A stretch of 64,000 nt of DNA from Rhodococcus sp. P-2 (GCF_016598535.1 NZ_CP066779.1:1178001-1242000), one strand, 5' to 3'. Counted from the first letter of the stretch, positions 1 to 9,698 are shown. Program-made: numbers and translations. Notes: generated by a model not told the origin, from the sequence alone.

Positions 1-58
1 TGCGGTAGTACTCGTACACCGCTTCGTAATTGTCGAGTGAAACTTCAGGATTGCCCAT
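1..58 (-). CDS. N-terminus of an unidentified protein, cut by the window edge
   Basis: An ATG on the minus strand at 58 opens a frame that stays open to the window edge. It gives 19 residues starting MGNPEVSLDNYEAVYEYYR. A purine-rich GAGGGCGG stretch lies just upstream and can serve as ribosome binding site. The fragment is too short to assign a family. The palindrome at 99-127 sits in its promoter region, so the gene is probably under a dimeric repressor. It could be an enzyme or a regulator; nothing in the 19 residues decides this. Confidence 0.6.
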   Translation of the reverse strand, partial: MGNPEVSLDNYEAVYEYYR

Positions 59-92
59 GATCCGCCCTCGCTGGAGAAGTGCCCCTTGGACA

Positions 93-127
93 AACGATAC
101 ACAACCTACGGTTGCGTAGGTTTGTGT
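93..127 (-). promoter_or_regulatory. Palindromic operator and putative -10 upstream of the truncated gene
   Basis: Positions 103-122 form a perfect inverted repeat, AACCTACG-GTTG-CGTAGGTT, and the symmetry continues outward as ACACAA/TTTGTGT with a one-base offset. On the minus strand a TATCGT hexamer (98-93) lies directly downstream and fits a -10 element about 35 bases before the ATG at 58. A repressor bound here would cover the -35/-10 region. The TACG-N4-CGTA core is typical of TetR-family sites. It may also affect the GTG start at 181 on the other strand. Confidence 0.6.
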
Positions 128-180
128 TTCACACGGCGTAGCGCTGGGCGAAACTCCGCTCTCGAGGTAAAACGGTTTCT

Positions 181-819
181 GTGATCCGCTCGGCCATATC
201 CACCGACCTACCCGCACTGCAACAGATCGAGATCGCCGCGGGCGAACCGTTCCGAGACATCGGGATGGACGCCATCGCAGACGATCCACCGCCCACGCTC
301 GACGAGTTGAACGATTTCCTCGCGGCCGAGCACATCTGGGTTCAGACCGACGCTAACGACGTACCCGTGGCGTACGCACTCGTCGAAATCGTGGACGGCG
401 GCGCACACATCGAGCAGGTTTCCGTTCACCCCGATCATGCCCGCCAAGGCCTCGGCGCCCAGCTGATCGACGCCGTCACCGAATGGGCGGCGGACCATCA
501 CCACGATCTCGTGACTCTGACGACTTTCGTCGACGTCCCGTGGAACGCGCCGTACTACGAGCGACTCGGGTTCGTGCGCCTGGCCGAGAACAGGCTCTCC
601 CCCGGACTGATCCGCATCAGAACCGACGAGCAATCGTCCGGGCTGGATGCCTGGCCACGCGTGACGATGAGCCGCCCCGCCCGTGGTCACGTGTCACCAG
701 CGCAGAAGTACACGGCTCAGGAATTCGCCGTCCAAGCACCCGACCGTACGAACTCGTCCAGCACGGCCGTCGGACCGAGCAGGTCGATCCCTTCCGACGC
801 CACCCATTCGTCGTTGTAG
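181..819 (+). CDS. GNAT-family N-acetyltransferase
   Basis: This 212-aa protein has a GNAT fold: an N-terminal [13 protein letters not shown] strand-helix, then the acetyl-CoA binding motif around [15 protein letters not shown] (residues 81-95, with the R-Q-G-L-G-A pyrophosphate loop), and a C-terminal [10 protein letters not shown] motif usual for motif B. The substrate cannot be told. The start is a GTG. The last 34 codons run antisense over the 3' end of the convergent PLP-enzyme gene (717-819), and that tail shows no family resemblance. An in-family domain end would be near residue 165. Confidence 0.85.
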   Translation: MIRSAISTDLPALQQIEIAAGEPFRDIGMDAIADDPPPTLDELNDFLAAEHIWVQTDANDVPVAYALVEIVDGGAHIEQVSVHPDHARQGLGAQLIDAVTEWAADHHHDLVTLTTFVDVPWNAPYYERLGFVRLAENRLSPGLIRIRTDEQSSGLDAWPRVTMSRPARGHVSPAQKYTAQEFAVQAPDRTNSSSTAVGPSRSIPSDATHSSL

Positions 820-1820
820 TACGTGCCCGAATAACGCTCTCCGCCGTCGCACAGCAGCGTGACGACGCTGCCGCTGCGTCCGGCCGCCATCATCTCCGCG
901 ATCAACGCAAAGGCGCCCCACAGGTTCGTACCCGTCGAGCCGCCGACTTTGCGCCCCAGGGCGGCGCTGGCGTGCCGTGCAGCCGCGATCGAGCCTGCAT
1001 CAGGGACCTTGATCATTCGGTCGACCACCTGACCGACAAACGACGGTTCGACGCGCGGACGGCCGATGCCCTCGATCCGGGAACCCCGAGTACCGACGAT
1101 CGACGGATCGCCGGCCCGCCACGCGTCGAAGAACACGGAGTGCTCCGGGTCCACGACGCACAGTCCGGTGTCGAATTTCCGGTAGCGAAGGAAGCGGCCG
1201 ATCGTGGCGCCGGTTCCGCCGGTCCCGGCTCCGACGACGACCCAGTCGGGAATCGGGTTTTCCTCGTGCTCGAGCTGAGTGAAGATGGATTCGGCGATGT
1301 TGTTGTTTCCGCGCCAGTCCGTTGCGCGCTCGGCATGGGTGAACTGGTCCATGTAGTGGCCGTTCGACTCACTCGCGAGCCGATGCGATTCCGAGTAGAT
1401 CGAGGACGGATCGCTCACGAAATGACAACGTCCACCCTGCGCCTCGATCAATGCGATCTTGGCGGGACTCGTACTCGCGGGCATCACCGCGACAAAATCC
1501 AGGCCGAGCAACTTCGCGAAATACGCCTCGCTGACAGCCGTCGAACCGGACGACGCCTCGATGACGGTGGTCTCTTCGGTAACCCAGCCGTTGCAGATCG
1601 CGTACAGGAAAAGCGACCGCGCGAGTCGATGCTTGAGACTCCCCGTGATGTGGGTCGACTCGTCCTTCAGATAGAGCTGGACGGTCCAGTTACTCGGTAG
1701 CGGATACCGCAGCAGGTGAGTGTCCGCGCTGCGTTGCGCGTCGGCTTCGATCAACCGCACCGCGTTGTCGACCCACTGGCGTGACGTCCGACGATCGACG
1801 TCGAGCGACCCCGTGGTCAC
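717..1820 (-). CDS. CysK2-like PLP-dependent cysteine/S-sulfocysteine synthase
   Basis: The 367-aa protein is a fold-type II PLP enzyme of the cysteine synthase family. The Schiff-base lysine is K63 in [10 protein letters not shown], the substrate-binding loop is [11 protein letters not shown] (90-100), and the PLP phosphate loop is GAGTGGTGA. It lacks the O-acetylserine sulfhydrylase signature around the lysine (KDRI) and carries a long C-terminal extension, as in M. tuberculosis CysK2 (Rv0848), which uses O-phosphoserine and thiosulfate. The exact substrate here is inferred. The GTG start overlaps the stop of the upstream DUF4229 gene by four bases (GTGA), so the two are translationally coupled. 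Confidence 0.85.
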   Translation of the reverse strand: MTTGSLDVDRRTSRQWVDNAVRLIEADAQRSADTHLLRYPLPSNWTVQLYLKDESTHITGSLKHRLARSLFLYAICNGWVTEETTVIEASSGSTAVSEAYFAKLLGLDFVAVMPASTSPAKIALIEAQGGRCHFVSDPSSIYSESHRLASESNGHYMDQFTHAERATDWRGNNNIAESIFTQLEHEENPIPDWVVVGAGTGGTGATIGRFLRYRKFDTGLCVVDPEHSVFFDAWRAGDPSIVGTRGSRIEGIGRPRVEPSFVGQVVDRMIKVPDAGSIAAARHASAALGRKVGGSTGTNLWGAFALIAEMMAAGRSGSVVTLLCDGGERYSGTYYNDEWVASEGIDLLGPTAVLDEFVRSGAWTANS

Positions 1821-2203
1821 CGCCCGTCCCCGCGCAGCTTGGAGCGAAGATCGTCACGATCGGACCGGCGCTGGGCGTCGACGGCCGCGATGCCCGCATT
1901 GACACGCTTGCGGAGTTTCGCGAAGAGCAGCAGCGACAGTGGCAGCGCGATCAGAACTGCGAACAGTGCCGCGACGATCAGGGGAACGTCAGTGCCGGCG
2001 AGCTTTCCACCGCCGATGATGACGGCACCGATCACGACGACCAAGAGCAGTCGAGCGACCGAGTACAGCACCACGTCGCGGGCCAGTTGACCCTTGGTCA
2101 CCGGCCCGGCAGTCGACTTTGCCTGCGCAGAGTTTGCGGAGGGTTTACTGGCTTTGACCGGCTCAGAAGGAACATTTTCGGGGTTTTCAGACAACTGGCT
2201 CAC
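1817..2203 (-). CDS. DUF4229 small membrane protein
   Basis: The 128-aa protein has a hydrophilic N-terminus rich in Ser, Pro and Ala (1-38), two membrane segments (about 43-66 and 74-93) and a basic cytoplasmic tail (AKLRKRV...[15 protein letters not shown]). This layout fits DUF4229, the family I associate with Rv0531 at the end of the same cytochrome c block in M. tuberculosis. The function is unknown. It overlaps the CysK2-like gene by four bases. Confidence 0.75.
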   Translation of the reverse strand: MSQLSENPENVPSEPVKASKPSANSAQAKSTAGPVTKGQLARDVVLYSVARLLLVVVIGAVIIGGGKLAGTDVPLIVAALFAVLIALPLSLLLFAKLRKRVNAGIAAVDAQRRSDRDDLRSKLRGDGR

Positions 2204-2475
2204 CCTCTCAGGTTACCCATTCCGAATGCGGGTGGGATCAAGCCCGCTATATCCATTTTGTCCTTTACTTAAACATTACTTTGTCTTGAAAGATCGACTA
2301 CCCGGCTATATCTGTGCAAACATTGCGCTACCACTCAGAAAACGGTCGAATGTGAGCGAAGGACTTCGAAACAAACTCGACGCAGGTTTTTGGCAACTGC
2401 TCGACACACCGGTTCGGTATCACTGTTCAGAGTCACTGCTCGTCAACGTTCGACATCAACATGGAGGACCTCACA
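2204..2475. promoter_or_regulatory. Divergent promoter region between DUF4229 gene and bldC
   Basis: These 272 bases hold no convincing gene. The first half (2235-2300) is notably AT-rich for this genome (TTTACTTAAACATTACTTTG), as expected for a regulated promoter and for BldC-type proteins, which bind short AT-rich direct repeats. No strong -35/-10 pair could be fixed by eye. A clear ribosome binding site GGAGG lies at 2463-2467. Confidence 0.45.
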
Positions 2476-2688
2476 ATGAGCGCACCAACCTTCAATACCG
2501 CCGCAGACGCACTCATGACGCCAGGACAGGTAGCGGCATTGTTTCATGTCGATCCCAAGACCGTGACCCGCTGGGCACACGCAGGACGTCTGGGCTCGCT
2601 TCGCACGCCAGGGGGACATCGTCGATTCCGTGAGACCGAGGTCATGCAGCTTCTGCGCTCACTGACCACCGAAGCGGACAACAACTGA
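2476..2688 (+). CDS. bldC: BldC-family MerR-like transcriptional regulator
   Basis: The 70-aa protein is almost entirely a single winged helix-turn-helix of the MerR type: LMTPGQVAALFHVDPKTVTR (13-32), then WAHAGRLGSLRTPGGHRRFR (33-52). This closely matches Streptomyces BldC, which binds DNA cooperatively as head-to-tail monomers and controls developmental genes. There is no effector domain. I chose the ATG at 2476 because GGAGG lies nine bases before it; an ATG at 2461 sits upstream of that site. The neighbours do not reveal its targets. Confidence 0.9.
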   Translation: MSAPTFNTAADALMTPGQVAALFHVDPKTVTRWAHAGRLGSLRTPGGHRRFRETEVMQLLRSLTTEADNN

Positions 2689-2852
2689 GCAACTTCAGCT
2701 CACTTCGAAGTACTTGTAGCACCCGACAGATCTTGCAGCACCCGACAGATACAGCACTGACGCACTGAACCGAAACCCTTCTCCACACCGCTTCTGGTGA
2801 AGCGGGCCGGAGACTGAGTAGGCTCGACCTCAGTTCCCTGAGGAGGTGCGCC

Positions 2853-3059
2853 GTGTTGTATCTGTTGGCGTTGGTGGGTTTGGTGACATTGATCGTTCTG
2901 ATGTGGAAGGCATTCGGGCCCGATCCGTCGACGCGTACCCCGGTGAGCGGCGTGCGCGGGCCGGACGACGATCCCGAATTCCTGTGGAATGTGAACCAGC
3001 AAACACGACGCAAGCGCACGGAAGGTCCGGACGTACCGCCGACTGACACGTCGACGTAG
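2853..3059 (+). CDS. Small single-pass membrane protein
   Basis: The 68-aa protein has one N-terminal membrane segment (residues 2-21, LYLLALVGLVTLIVLMWKAF) followed by a hydrophilic tail rich in Asp, Pro and Thr. The GTG start at 2853 is supported by AGGAGG six bases upstream. It is convergent with the EspI-like ATPase gene. A short protein is present at the same place in related genomes as far as I recall (Rv0530A), but I cannot assign a function. Confidence 0.65.
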   Translation: MLYLLALVGLVTLIVLMWKAFGPDPSTRTPVSGVRGPDDDPEFLWNVNQQTRRKRTEGPDVPPTDTST

Positions 3060-3062
3060 CGT

Positions 3063-3076
3063 CCGGGCTCACCCGG
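3063..3076. terminator. Possible short hairpin between convergent genes
   Basis: CCGGG-CTCA-CCCGG lies in the 24-base gap between the convergent stops at 3059 and 3084. The stem is only five pairs with no T-tract, so it would be a weak terminator for either direction. Confidence 0.3.
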
Positions 3077-3083
3077 CTACCGC

Positions 3084-4823
3084 TTACCGCCCCGGAACGC
3101 CGAACGGGGAGGTGGGAAAGTCCTGTGCAACCACCGCGGCCAATTCCAACACCGCTTGGCGGGTGCCTGGACGCAGCCGGTCCAGATCGATTTCGGCACC
3201 TTCTTCCAGATGCGGATCGAACGGAATAAGTCTCACCGCTCGACAGCGCTGCTCGAAATGCTCGACGACCCGTGGCAGATCAACCTTGCCCGAGCGAGGG
3301 CGTACCGCATTGATGACGGCTACGGACGTGGCGACCAACCTGCTGTAACCGTGAGCATCGAGCCAGTCCAGTGTTGCGGAGGCGCTACGTGCACCGTCGA
3401 CGGATCCGGAACTGACGACGATCAACGAGTCCGCACCTTCGAGAATGGCCTGCATCGCCGAGTGCATCAATCCGGTACCGCAGTCCGTCAAAACGATGCT
3501 GTAGAACTTTTCGAGCATGTCGACAGTACGCGTGTAGTCCCCGCCGCTGAAGGCCTCTGAAACTGCTGGATCACTGTCGGATGCAAGCACTTCGAGTCGG
3601 TGGCGATTTTGTGATGTGTAACCACGGACGTCGCTGTACTTCTCGATGCTGTTCTCGTCGCGCAGCAGGTTCCGCACTGTTGCCGGAGTCTCGAGCGGGA
3701 TCTTCTGGCTCAAGGTTCCTCTGTCGGGGTTTGCATCGACTGCGACGACGCGATCACCGCGAATCGACGCGAACATCGATCCCAGCGTCGCGGTGGTCGT
3801 GGTTTTGCCGACGCCACCTTTGAGACTGAGAACCGCAACCTTGTAGCAGCCCTGCAGGGGCTGGTTGATCTGGCGCGTCAACTCGACGACATGCTGATCC
3901 TTTGCACCGTTTCCAAGGTTCACCGATCGGCCGGACATCGTGTACAACGCCTTGCGCCAACCACCGGCCGGGGCGGGTCGAACGGGCTTGACGAGCAGCG
4001 CGGCCGAAAGGTCTTGTGCCGTCATGGGGAGAGCCTGCTCAGGGAGATTGCCGGGAGCGGAGTTGAATCCGGTCTGCTGCATCTGAGGGTGAACCGGCGC
4101 CGCCGGAGCAACTGGCAGCCCCTGTCCGTTCGGCAGCGCCTGTCCGTTCGGTATCGCCTGCCCGTTCTGCAGCGCCTGCCCGTTCTGCAGCGGTTGACCG
4201 TATTGCAGGGTGTGGCCGTTCTGCACCGGCGCAGCGCCAGGGTGGCCGAACTGCCGAATCTCGGGGTTGGGTGGCTGAACGGCAGGCGAAGAAAGTGCCT
4301 GTGGTTGCTGGGGTGGTCCCGCGGACGGTCGCGCGGCCGGAGCGGGCTGGTTCTGGAGGGGCGGCGCGCTCTGGACGGGCTGTGGGTGCTGGACGGGCTG
4401 TGGGTGCTGAAAGGACTGTGGGTGCTGAAAGGACTGTGGAGCGCCAGTTCGCGAATCCGGAACCGACCCTGCACGATTCGTGGGTTCGTAGGTCTGCATC
4501 GGCATCGCGGGCGAGGTCGAGAACTGGCCGTTGACGGGGCCAGGTTGTGCTTCCGGATATTGGATGACCGGGGTCTTGGGGCCTGGCGCCGGAGCTGCCG
4601 GCGTCGTCAGCGGTGGCTGAGCGGCGGGTGCACTGGGCCCCGGGCCGGCGACCTGCTGGAGCGGACCGGAGTCGACCGGGGCCACGAATAGACTACGAAC
4701 ATCGCTGGGAACCGAGTCGGATGACGTCTCGGGTGCGGATGTGCGCAACTCGCTCCGCGTCGGCTCGGCAGGGCGCACCGGCTCCCACAATCCTGCTCCG
4801 GCGTCTTCGATCTTGTCGGCCAT
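3084..4823 (-). CDS. EspI/Rv0530-like ParA-type ATPase with Pro/Gln-rich N-terminus
   Basis: The 579-aa protein has two parts. Residues 1 to about 280 are disordered and rich in Pro, Gln and Ala, with short tandem repeats (FQHPQ/VQHPQ units; LQNGQA/LPNGQ units near 4110-4200). The C-terminal 290 residues form a MinD/ParA ATPase with a deviant Walker A, LKGGVGKTTT, and the Walker-A' aspartate in VVAVDANPDRG. The layout matches M. tuberculosis Rv0530 and ESX-1 EspI (Rv3876). Partner and role are unknown. I chose the ATG at 4823 (MADKIEDAGAG) because GAGGGGG lies 8-14 bases upstream. It follows ccsB in the same direction after 142 bases. Confidence 0.75.
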   Translation of the reverse strand: MADKIEDAGAGLWEPVRPAEPTRSELRTSAPETSSDSVPSDVRSLFVAPVDSGPLQQVAGPGPSAPAAQPPLTTPAAPAPGPKTPVIQYPEAQPGPVNGQFSTSPAMPMQTYEPTNRAGSVPDSRTGAPQSFQHPQSFQHPQPVQHPQPVQSAPPLQNQPAPAARPSAGPPQQPQALSSPAVQPPNPEIRQFGHPGAAPVQNGHTLQYGQPLQNGQALQNGQAIPNGQALPNGQGLPVAPAAPVHPQMQQTGFNSAPGNLPEQALPMTAQDLSAALLVKPVRPAPAGGWRKALYTMSGRSVNLGNGAKDQHVVELTRQINQPLQGCYKVAVLSLKGGVGKTTTTATLGSMFASIRGDRVVAVDANPDRGTLSQKIPLETPATVRNLLRDENSIEKYSDVRGYTSQNRHRLEVLASDSDPAVSEAFSGGDYTRTVDMLEKFYSIVLTDCGTGLMHSAMQAILEGADSLIVVSSGSVDGARSASATLDWLDAHGYSRLVATSVAVINAVRPRSGKVDLPRVVEHFEQRCRAVRLIPFDPHLEEGAEIDLDRLRPGTRQAVLELAAVVAQDFPTSPFGVPGR

Positions 4824-4965
4824 CTCGCCGTTCCCCCTCGTCGATCCCACAGCTACCAAGCAGCTAGTAACTCACCGAGCTGCATCGTAACTGTTGCCGC
4901 CCCTGACCTACCTACCGGTAATACCTACAGACCGGTCGGCAGCCACCCACGGTACCTCGAGAGGA

Positions 4966-5928
4966 TCAGTTGAGTCCCGCGTAGGAGTGCAGGCCGGACA
5001 CGACCATGTTGATGATGAAGAGGTTGAACAACATCGCGACGAATCCGGCGATGTTGATCCAGGCCGCCTTCGTCTCCCGCCAACCGGACGTTGCTCGCGC
5101 ATGGAGGTAAGCGGCGTAAATCACCCAGGCGATGAAGGACATCGTCTCCTTGGGATCCCAACCCCAGAAGCGTCCCCACGCAGCTTCCGCCCAGATGGCA
5201 CCGAGGATCACACCGGCGCCGAACAGCGGAAAGGCAATGATCGTGCTCTTGTAGGCCAAGCGGTCGAGGGTCTGGGCGTCCGGCAGTCGCTCCGCGATCC
5301 GGCCACCGATGCTCGAGCCTTCGTCACCGGGCGGGAACTTCAGTCGGAGCAGGAACAAGAGGGAAGCGATACCGCCGATCATGAAAATGCCGGAGCCGAC
5401 GCTGACGATCGTCACGTGAATCGGCAGCCAGTACGAGCGCAGCGCCGGAACCACGGGAGCAGCGTCGGCGTAGAGAACCGTGCCGGCGAGGAACATCAGA
5501 ATCAGGACGGGAACCAGCAGGAAGACCCACATCGGACGGTACGCCGGCTTGATCAGCAGGACGTGCCCGACCAGCAACGACGCCGCACACGCCATCGCCA
5601 CGAACTCGTACATGTTGCCGAGCGGGAACCGTTCCGTCGCAAATCCGCGGAGCACGATCGACGCGATGATCAGAACCGTTCCGACAACCAGGACAGCTCG
5701 GCCCATTCCGCCGAACCGCTCCGAGAGCGACTTGGTCGGAGTCTCCGCGACCCTGCCCGGCACGGAAGCGTCGACTCCGCCGGCCGAGACCAGTTCCTTG
5801 TCCTGAACCGCCTTGGCTCTGGCCGACGCGTACTGCACGATAAGCAGCACGAACGCCAGAACGAGCACGGTGAAGGCGGACTTGAAGGCCCAGTCGCTGT
5901 ACTGCGCGAGTGTCTCGTTGGTTGTCAT
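4966..5928 (-). CDS. ccsB: Cytochrome c biogenesis protein CcsB/CcsA (ResC, haem delivery)
   Basis: The 320-aa polytopic membrane protein carries the haem-handling WWD-type motif WGRFWGWDPKE near residue 255 followed by further membrane segments, typical of the CcsA/CcsB/ResC family of system II cytochrome c maturation. With ResB it carries haem across the membrane and attaches it to apocytochromes on the outer face. Its start overlaps the resB stop by four bases (ATGA), which supports a fixed stoichiometry. Confidence 0.92.
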   Translation of the reverse strand: MTTNETLAQYSDWAFKSAFTVLVLAFVLLIVQYASARAKAVQDKELVSAGGVDASVPGRVAETPTKSLSERFGGMGRAVLVVGTVLIIASIVLRGFATERFPLGNMYEFVAMACAASLLVGHVLLIKPAYRPMWVFLLVPVLILMFLAGTVLYADAAPVVPALRSYWLPIHVTIVSVGSGIFMIGGIASLLFLLRLKFPPGDEGSSIGGRIAERLPDAQTLDRLAYKSTIIAFPLFGAGVILGAIWAEAAWGRFWGWDPKETMSFIAWVIYAAYLHARATSGWRETKAAWINIAGFVAMLFNLFIINMVVSGLHSYAGLN

Positions 5929-7589
5929 CGGGCGTTCTCCTGCGCGTGCGGTTGGTTCACCGCGGTGGTCGGATTGCTTTTCAGCAAGCGGTCGGCGAGG
6001 CGGTCGAACTCGTCGCCCCAGCCTGCGTGGTCGGTGCGGGCAAGCCCACCAAGTTCTACTACAGTACGTCGTTCGTCATCGGGATAGATACGTGCCCAGA
6101 CGCGGCGACGCTTGATCACGAGCGAGACGAGCAGACCCGCCATCATCGTCAACGCCGAAACCAACACCCACACCTGAGCGGGATCGTGGGACACCTGAAG
6201 GTTCACGAAGTCGACGGCACCATCGAATCGCACCTGGGTGCCGTCGGCAAGCGTCGCGCTCTCCCCTGGGAAGAGATTGACTCGATCCTGCTTGACCAGT
6301 CGACCCTGATTGATCAGTTCGGTGTTGAGTTCGAACAGCGATTGCGGGTTGCCGGTGTCGAGTCCGGTATCGCCCTTGTAGATGTCGATGGCGACTGCCG
6401 GGTCGTTCATCGCCGGGTAGCTCGACGACAGAAGGTTGCCGTGGAACAGCGCGGTGGGCGCGAACAATCCTTCGATGGCAATCTGATTCTTCCGACGCTC
6501 GTCCGCATCGGGATACATGCCGCCCGGCGGGTCGAAACGCATCGCGCCACTGCTCAGGAACGTCGTGGCGTCGTCGGGACGCCACTGGAGCGTCTCGGTG
6601 CGGGTCTCGCCGTTCGGGAAGGTGACGGTGAATGTCGGCGCGTATCCGTGTCCCTGCAGGTACACACGATCGCCGGCGATCCGCAGCGGGTGGTTCACCT
6701 GGATGGTCGTGTCCCGCCAGGTATCGGACTCGAGGTCGTCGCCTGCCTGGTACGAGATGTCCGAGGTGAACATCTCGGCCTGACCGGTCTCGAGGTAGTC
6801 GGCCTGGAAATTTTTCACACGGACACACAGCGGGGTCATGCCGGTGCCGTCGAGGCTCAAACCGGCGACGAAGGAGTCGAACACGGCCGGCGAGGTGGTG
6901 CAGAAGCCAGGTCCGTCGTTGGCGATGACGATGCGGTTGCCCTCGTAGCCGAACAACTTGCCCGCGGCGATCGCGATCAACAATCCGACCAACGACAGGT
7001 GGAACACGAGGTTGCCGAATTCGCGGAGGTATCCCTTTTCCGCCGAGATGGTGATCTCGCCTTCACGGCGCGATTTCGTATCGCCGCGACGCGTTTCGAC
7101 GCGCCACCCACGCAGTTCTTTCGACACCCGGGCAGCAAGTTCGTCGGGAGTCTCGCCGTCGACGACGCTCTTGGTGTGGTGCGGCAGGCGAGCAAGATTG
7201 CGCGGCGCATTCACCGGACGGGTACGCAGCGCCTTCGCGTGCTCCACGCAACGCGGCAGGATGCAGCCGACCAGCGAGATGAAGAGCAATGCGTAGATCG
7301 CGGTGAACCAGAAGCTGCTGAACACGTCGAACAGTTCGAGGCGGTCCATCCACGGGCCGAGCGTCGGACGCGCGGCGATGTAGTCGGCGACCTTGCCCTC
7401 GTTGAGGGTTCGCTGTGGCAGCAGAGCGCCGGGGATAGCAGCCAGCGCGAGGAGGAACAGCAGAACCAGCGCGGTCCGCATCGAGGTGAGTCCGCGCCAG
7501 GTGTTGCGCCCGAGTGCAACGACTCGACCGATCACCGACTGCTTCGGGAGCGCGGGTTTCGGGTTGTCGTTATTGTCGTCAGCTGTCAT
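5925..7589 (-). CDS. resB: Cytochrome c biogenesis protein ResB
   Basis: This 554-aa protein has ResB layout: three N-terminal membrane segments (first about residues 33-53), a large extracytoplasmic domain, and a last membrane segment near 500 ([22 protein letters not shown]). It works with CcsB as the system II cytochrome c synthase. The start is set at the ATG at 7589 because it overlaps the ccdA stop as ATGA; an in-frame start further upstream would run into ccdA. Confidence 0.92.
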   Translation of the reverse strand: MTADDNNDNPKPALPKQSVIGRVVALGRNTWRGLTSMRTALVLLFLLALAAIPGALLPQRTLNEGKVADYIAARPTLGPWMDRLELFDVFSSFWFTAIYALLFISLVGCILPRCVEHAKALRTRPVNAPRNLARLPHHTKSVVDGETPDELAARVSKELRGWRVETRRGDTKSRREGEITISAEKGYLREFGNLVFHLSLVGLLIAIAAGKLFGYEGNRIVIANDGPGFCTTSPAVFDSFVAGLSLDGTGMTPLCVRVKNFQADYLETGQAEMFTSDISYQAGDDLESDTWRDTTIQVNHPLRIAGDRVYLQGHGYAPTFTVTFPNGETRTETLQWRPDDATTFLSSGAMRFDPPGGMYPDADERRKNQIAIEGLFAPTALFHGNLLSSSYPAMNDPAVAIDIYKGDTGLDTGNPQSLFELNTELINQGRLVKQDRVNLFPGESATLADGTQVRFDGAVDFVNLQVSHDPAQVWVLVSALTMMAGLLVSLVIKRRRVWARIYPDDERRTVVELGGLARTDHAGWGDEFDRLADRLLKSNPTTAVNQPHAQENAR

Positions 7590-8434
7590 ATCGGCAGCGT
7601 CACCTCCGAGATAAATGCGTCGCGAACCCAGCCGACGAACTGGTCCCACGCGCCTGTGACGAGGGCGATTCCCACTGCCACCAACATGATTCCACCGAAA
7701 ATTTGAATGGTGCGTGCATTACGACGCAACCAGCCGACGCCGGTCAGCGCTCGCGCCGATCCCAGCGCCAAGATGATGAACGGCAGGCCGAGTCCGATGC
7801 AGTACGCGACGATCAACGTGACACCACGCGCAGCGGTCATCCCGTCGGTTCCCGCGGCTACGGACATCACGCCTGCCAGCGTCGGTCCGAGGCACGGCGT
7901 CCAGCCCAGCGCGAACACTCCCCCGAGCAACGGGGCGCCCACCAGTGACGAGACACGACGGGGTTCGAAACGAACGTCTTTCTGGAGGGCGGGGATCAGT
8001 CCGATGAACACGAGGCCCATCGCGATCGTGATCACGCCGCCGACACGCATCAGAACCTCGCGGTTGACGAGCAGAGTCGAGATGACACCGAACACCGACG
8101 CAGTCGCGAGAACGAAGACGACGGTGAAGCCGGCGACGAACAGTCCGGCCGCACCGGCCACCCTCAGGCGACTGCTGCGGGTGATCGTTCGCGTCTTCGC
8201 CTCTTCGGCTGTGATCGCGGGAGCGTCGGCACCGACGACGCCGGCGAGGTAGGACAGGTAGCCGGGAACGAGCGGAACGACGCACGGCGAAGCGAACGAC
8301 ACCAGACCGGCGAGCACGCAGGCGCCGAGGGCCAGCAGAAGCGGACCCGAAGACGCCGCGTTCTGAAATGCCTCGCCCACACCGGCGCTCAGTGTTTCGC
8401 TGCCGGCCAGCAGCGTGGTGGTCGTGGTTGTCAT
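7586..8434 (-). CDS. ccdA: Thiol-disulfide membrane transporter CcdA
   Basis: The 282-aa protein has six to seven membrane helices and the two conserved redox cysteines of CcdA/DsbD-beta, C51 in FASPCVVPL and C181 in GWTPCLGPT. It passes electrons from cytoplasmic thioredoxin to the extracytoplasmic TlpA-type protein encoded directly upstream, which reduces apocytochrome c cysteines before haem ligation. The gap to the tlpA stop is two bases. Confidence 0.93.
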   Translation of the reverse strand: MTTTTTTLLAGSETLSAGVGEAFQNAASSGPLLLALGACVLAGLVSFASPCVVPLVPGYLSYLAGVVGADAPAITAEEAKTRTITRSSRLRVAGAAGLFVAGFTVVFVLATASVFGVISTLLVNREVLMRVGGVITIAMGLVFIGLIPALQKDVRFEPRRVSSLVGAPLLGGVFALGWTPCLGPTLAGVMSVAAGTDGMTAARGVTLIVAYCIGLGLPFIILALGSARALTGVGWLRRNARTIQIFGGIMLVAVGIALVTGAWDQFVGWVRDAFISEVTLPI

Positions 8435-8436
8435 GT

Positions 8437-9042
8437 CTACTGCGCGTCTTCCTGAGCTATTCGTTGGACGACGGGCAGCAAATCCTCGGCGAGTAGTTCT
8501 TGGAGGAACACCGCGGCGACGCGGTGTTGACGGTCCAGGACGATCGTCGTCGGAATGACCGACGTGGGGTAGCCCTTACCGAGGGCGATCAGCGAACGCA
8601 TCGACGGGTCGTAGATCGACGGGTACGAGACCTTGTTGTCGACCACGAAGTCCTGCGCCTTGTTCTTGGTGTCGTCGCGGACGTTGATGCCGAGGAACTG
8701 CACGCCCGAATCCTTGGTCTGCTCGTAGACCTGTTCCAGGTCGTCGGCTTCGGCCCGGCACGGTCCGCACCACTGACCCCAGACGTTGAGAACGACGACT
8801 TTGCCCTCGAAGTCGTCGACGCCGACCTTCTGGCCTTCGTTCATCAGGTCTGGCCCGGAGAGCTTGCCGATGGTGCCTCGGTCGGACGGCGGATCGTAGA
8901 AGATCTTGGTTTGTCCGCCCGGTGATACGAAGTCGAAAGTTCCGCCCTGTGCGACGGCGTCGTCGCCGGTCGCGCAGGACGAGAGAAGAAGCATCGCGGA
9001 CGCAGCGGCTGCGAGTGCTGCGGCGATGCGGCGCGAAATCAT
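8437..9042 (-). CDS. TlpA/ResA-like thioredoxin-fold lipoprotein
   Basis: The 201-aa protein starts with a lipoprotein signal peptide ([16 protein letters not shown], then lipobox LLSSC, lipidated C23). A thioredoxin-like domain follows with the WCGPC active site (C92, C95). It is the expected extracytoplasmic reductase of apocytochrome c, fed by CcdA. The start overlaps the phosphatase stop as ATGA. In M. tuberculosis the equivalent is Rv0526. Confidence 0.92.
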   Translation of the reverse strand: MISRRIAAALAAAASAMLLLSSCATGDDAVAQGGTFDFVSPGGQTKIFYDPPSDRGTIGKLSGPDLMNEGQKVGVDDFEGKVVVLNVWGQWCGPCRAEADDLEQVYEQTKDSGVQFLGINVRDDTKNKAQDFVVDNKVSYPSIYDPSMRSLIALGKGYPTSVIPTTIVLDRQHRVAAVFLQELLAEDLLPVVQRIAQEDAQ

Positions 9043-9698
9043 GCTCCTGTCACTCTCGGGTCGGAGGCGCCGGCGGGTTCGGAGTAGACGATGTCAACCA
9101 GGGTGTCGCCCTCGTAGACCAGTGAAGTCAACGAGGCCAGGCCGCACTGACGGTGACGAGGGTCGTGCCAGAGTCGCTCGCCCTGCAGGAATCGGCGCAG
9201 GGTCCAGACCGGCAGCTGATGGCTGACGACGACGGCTTCGTGTCCGACTGCCGCAACGCGTGCGGCGTTGACGGCTGCGAGCATGCGATGCGCGATCTGC
9301 AGGTAGGGCTCGCCCCAGGACGGGGTGAACGGGTCACGCAGTTTCCACCAGTGACGCGGACGTGAGAGCGCACCGTCCCCGACGGCAACCTTGAGACCTT
9401 CGAACTCGTTGCCTGCCTCGATGAGGTTTTCGTCCGTGACGATGTCGAGCTTATGTGCCTCGGCGATCGGCGTTGCAGTTTCCTGTGCTCGCTGCAGCGG
9501 CGACGCGACCACGTGCGTGATGTCGTGATCGGCGAGCACTGACGCGACCGCACGCGCCTGGGCTTCGCCCGCCACCGACAACCGGAAGCCCGGGAGCCGT
9601 CCGTAGAGGATCCCGCGCGGGTTGTGAACTTCGCCGTGGCGAAGGACGTGGACGATGGTGCGGGTGGACGTGTGGTCGGGGTGATCGGCGTCGGTCAC
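9039..9698 (-). CDS. Histidine phosphatase (phosphoglycerate mutase-like) family protein
   Basis: The 219-aa protein has the RHGE phospho-histidine motif (VLRHGEVHNPRG, about 19-30), the downstream SPLQRAQETA motif and the second catalytic histidine in AVVSHQLPVW. It matches Rv0525 in the hemL-resA interval. The substrate is unknown; broad phosphatase activity is as likely as a sugar-phosphate role. It heads the coupled cytochrome c maturation genes. Confidence 0.85.
   Translation of the reverse strand: MTDADHPDHTSTRTIVHVLRHGEVHNPRGILYGRLPGFRLSVAGEAQARAVASVLADHDITHVVASPLQRAQETATPIAEAHKLDIVTDENLIEAGNEFEGLKVAVGDGALSRPRHWWKLRDPFTPSWGEPYLQIAHRMLAAVNAARVAAVGHEAVVVSHQLPVWTLRRFLQGERLWHDPRHRQCGLASLTSLVYEGDTLVDIVYSEPAGASDPRVTGA

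Noticed and set aside
483-1700. A 405-codon open frame on the plus strand
   Set aside because: It lies antisense to the CysK2-like gene and overlaps the GNAT gene in another frame; composition is a codon-shadow pattern.
4110-4440. A repeat-encoded separate gene on the plus strand
   Set aside because: The repeat units keep the reading frame of the EspI-like protein as Pro/Gln-rich repeats; the opposite-strand frame is Arg/Leu-rich shadow.
5910-7706. A 598-codon open frame on the plus strand
   Set aside because: It is antisense to resB, whose family motifs and coupled start are clear. Long antisense frames are expected in GC-rich coding DNA, and the translation is Arg/Glu/Gln-rich with no domain.
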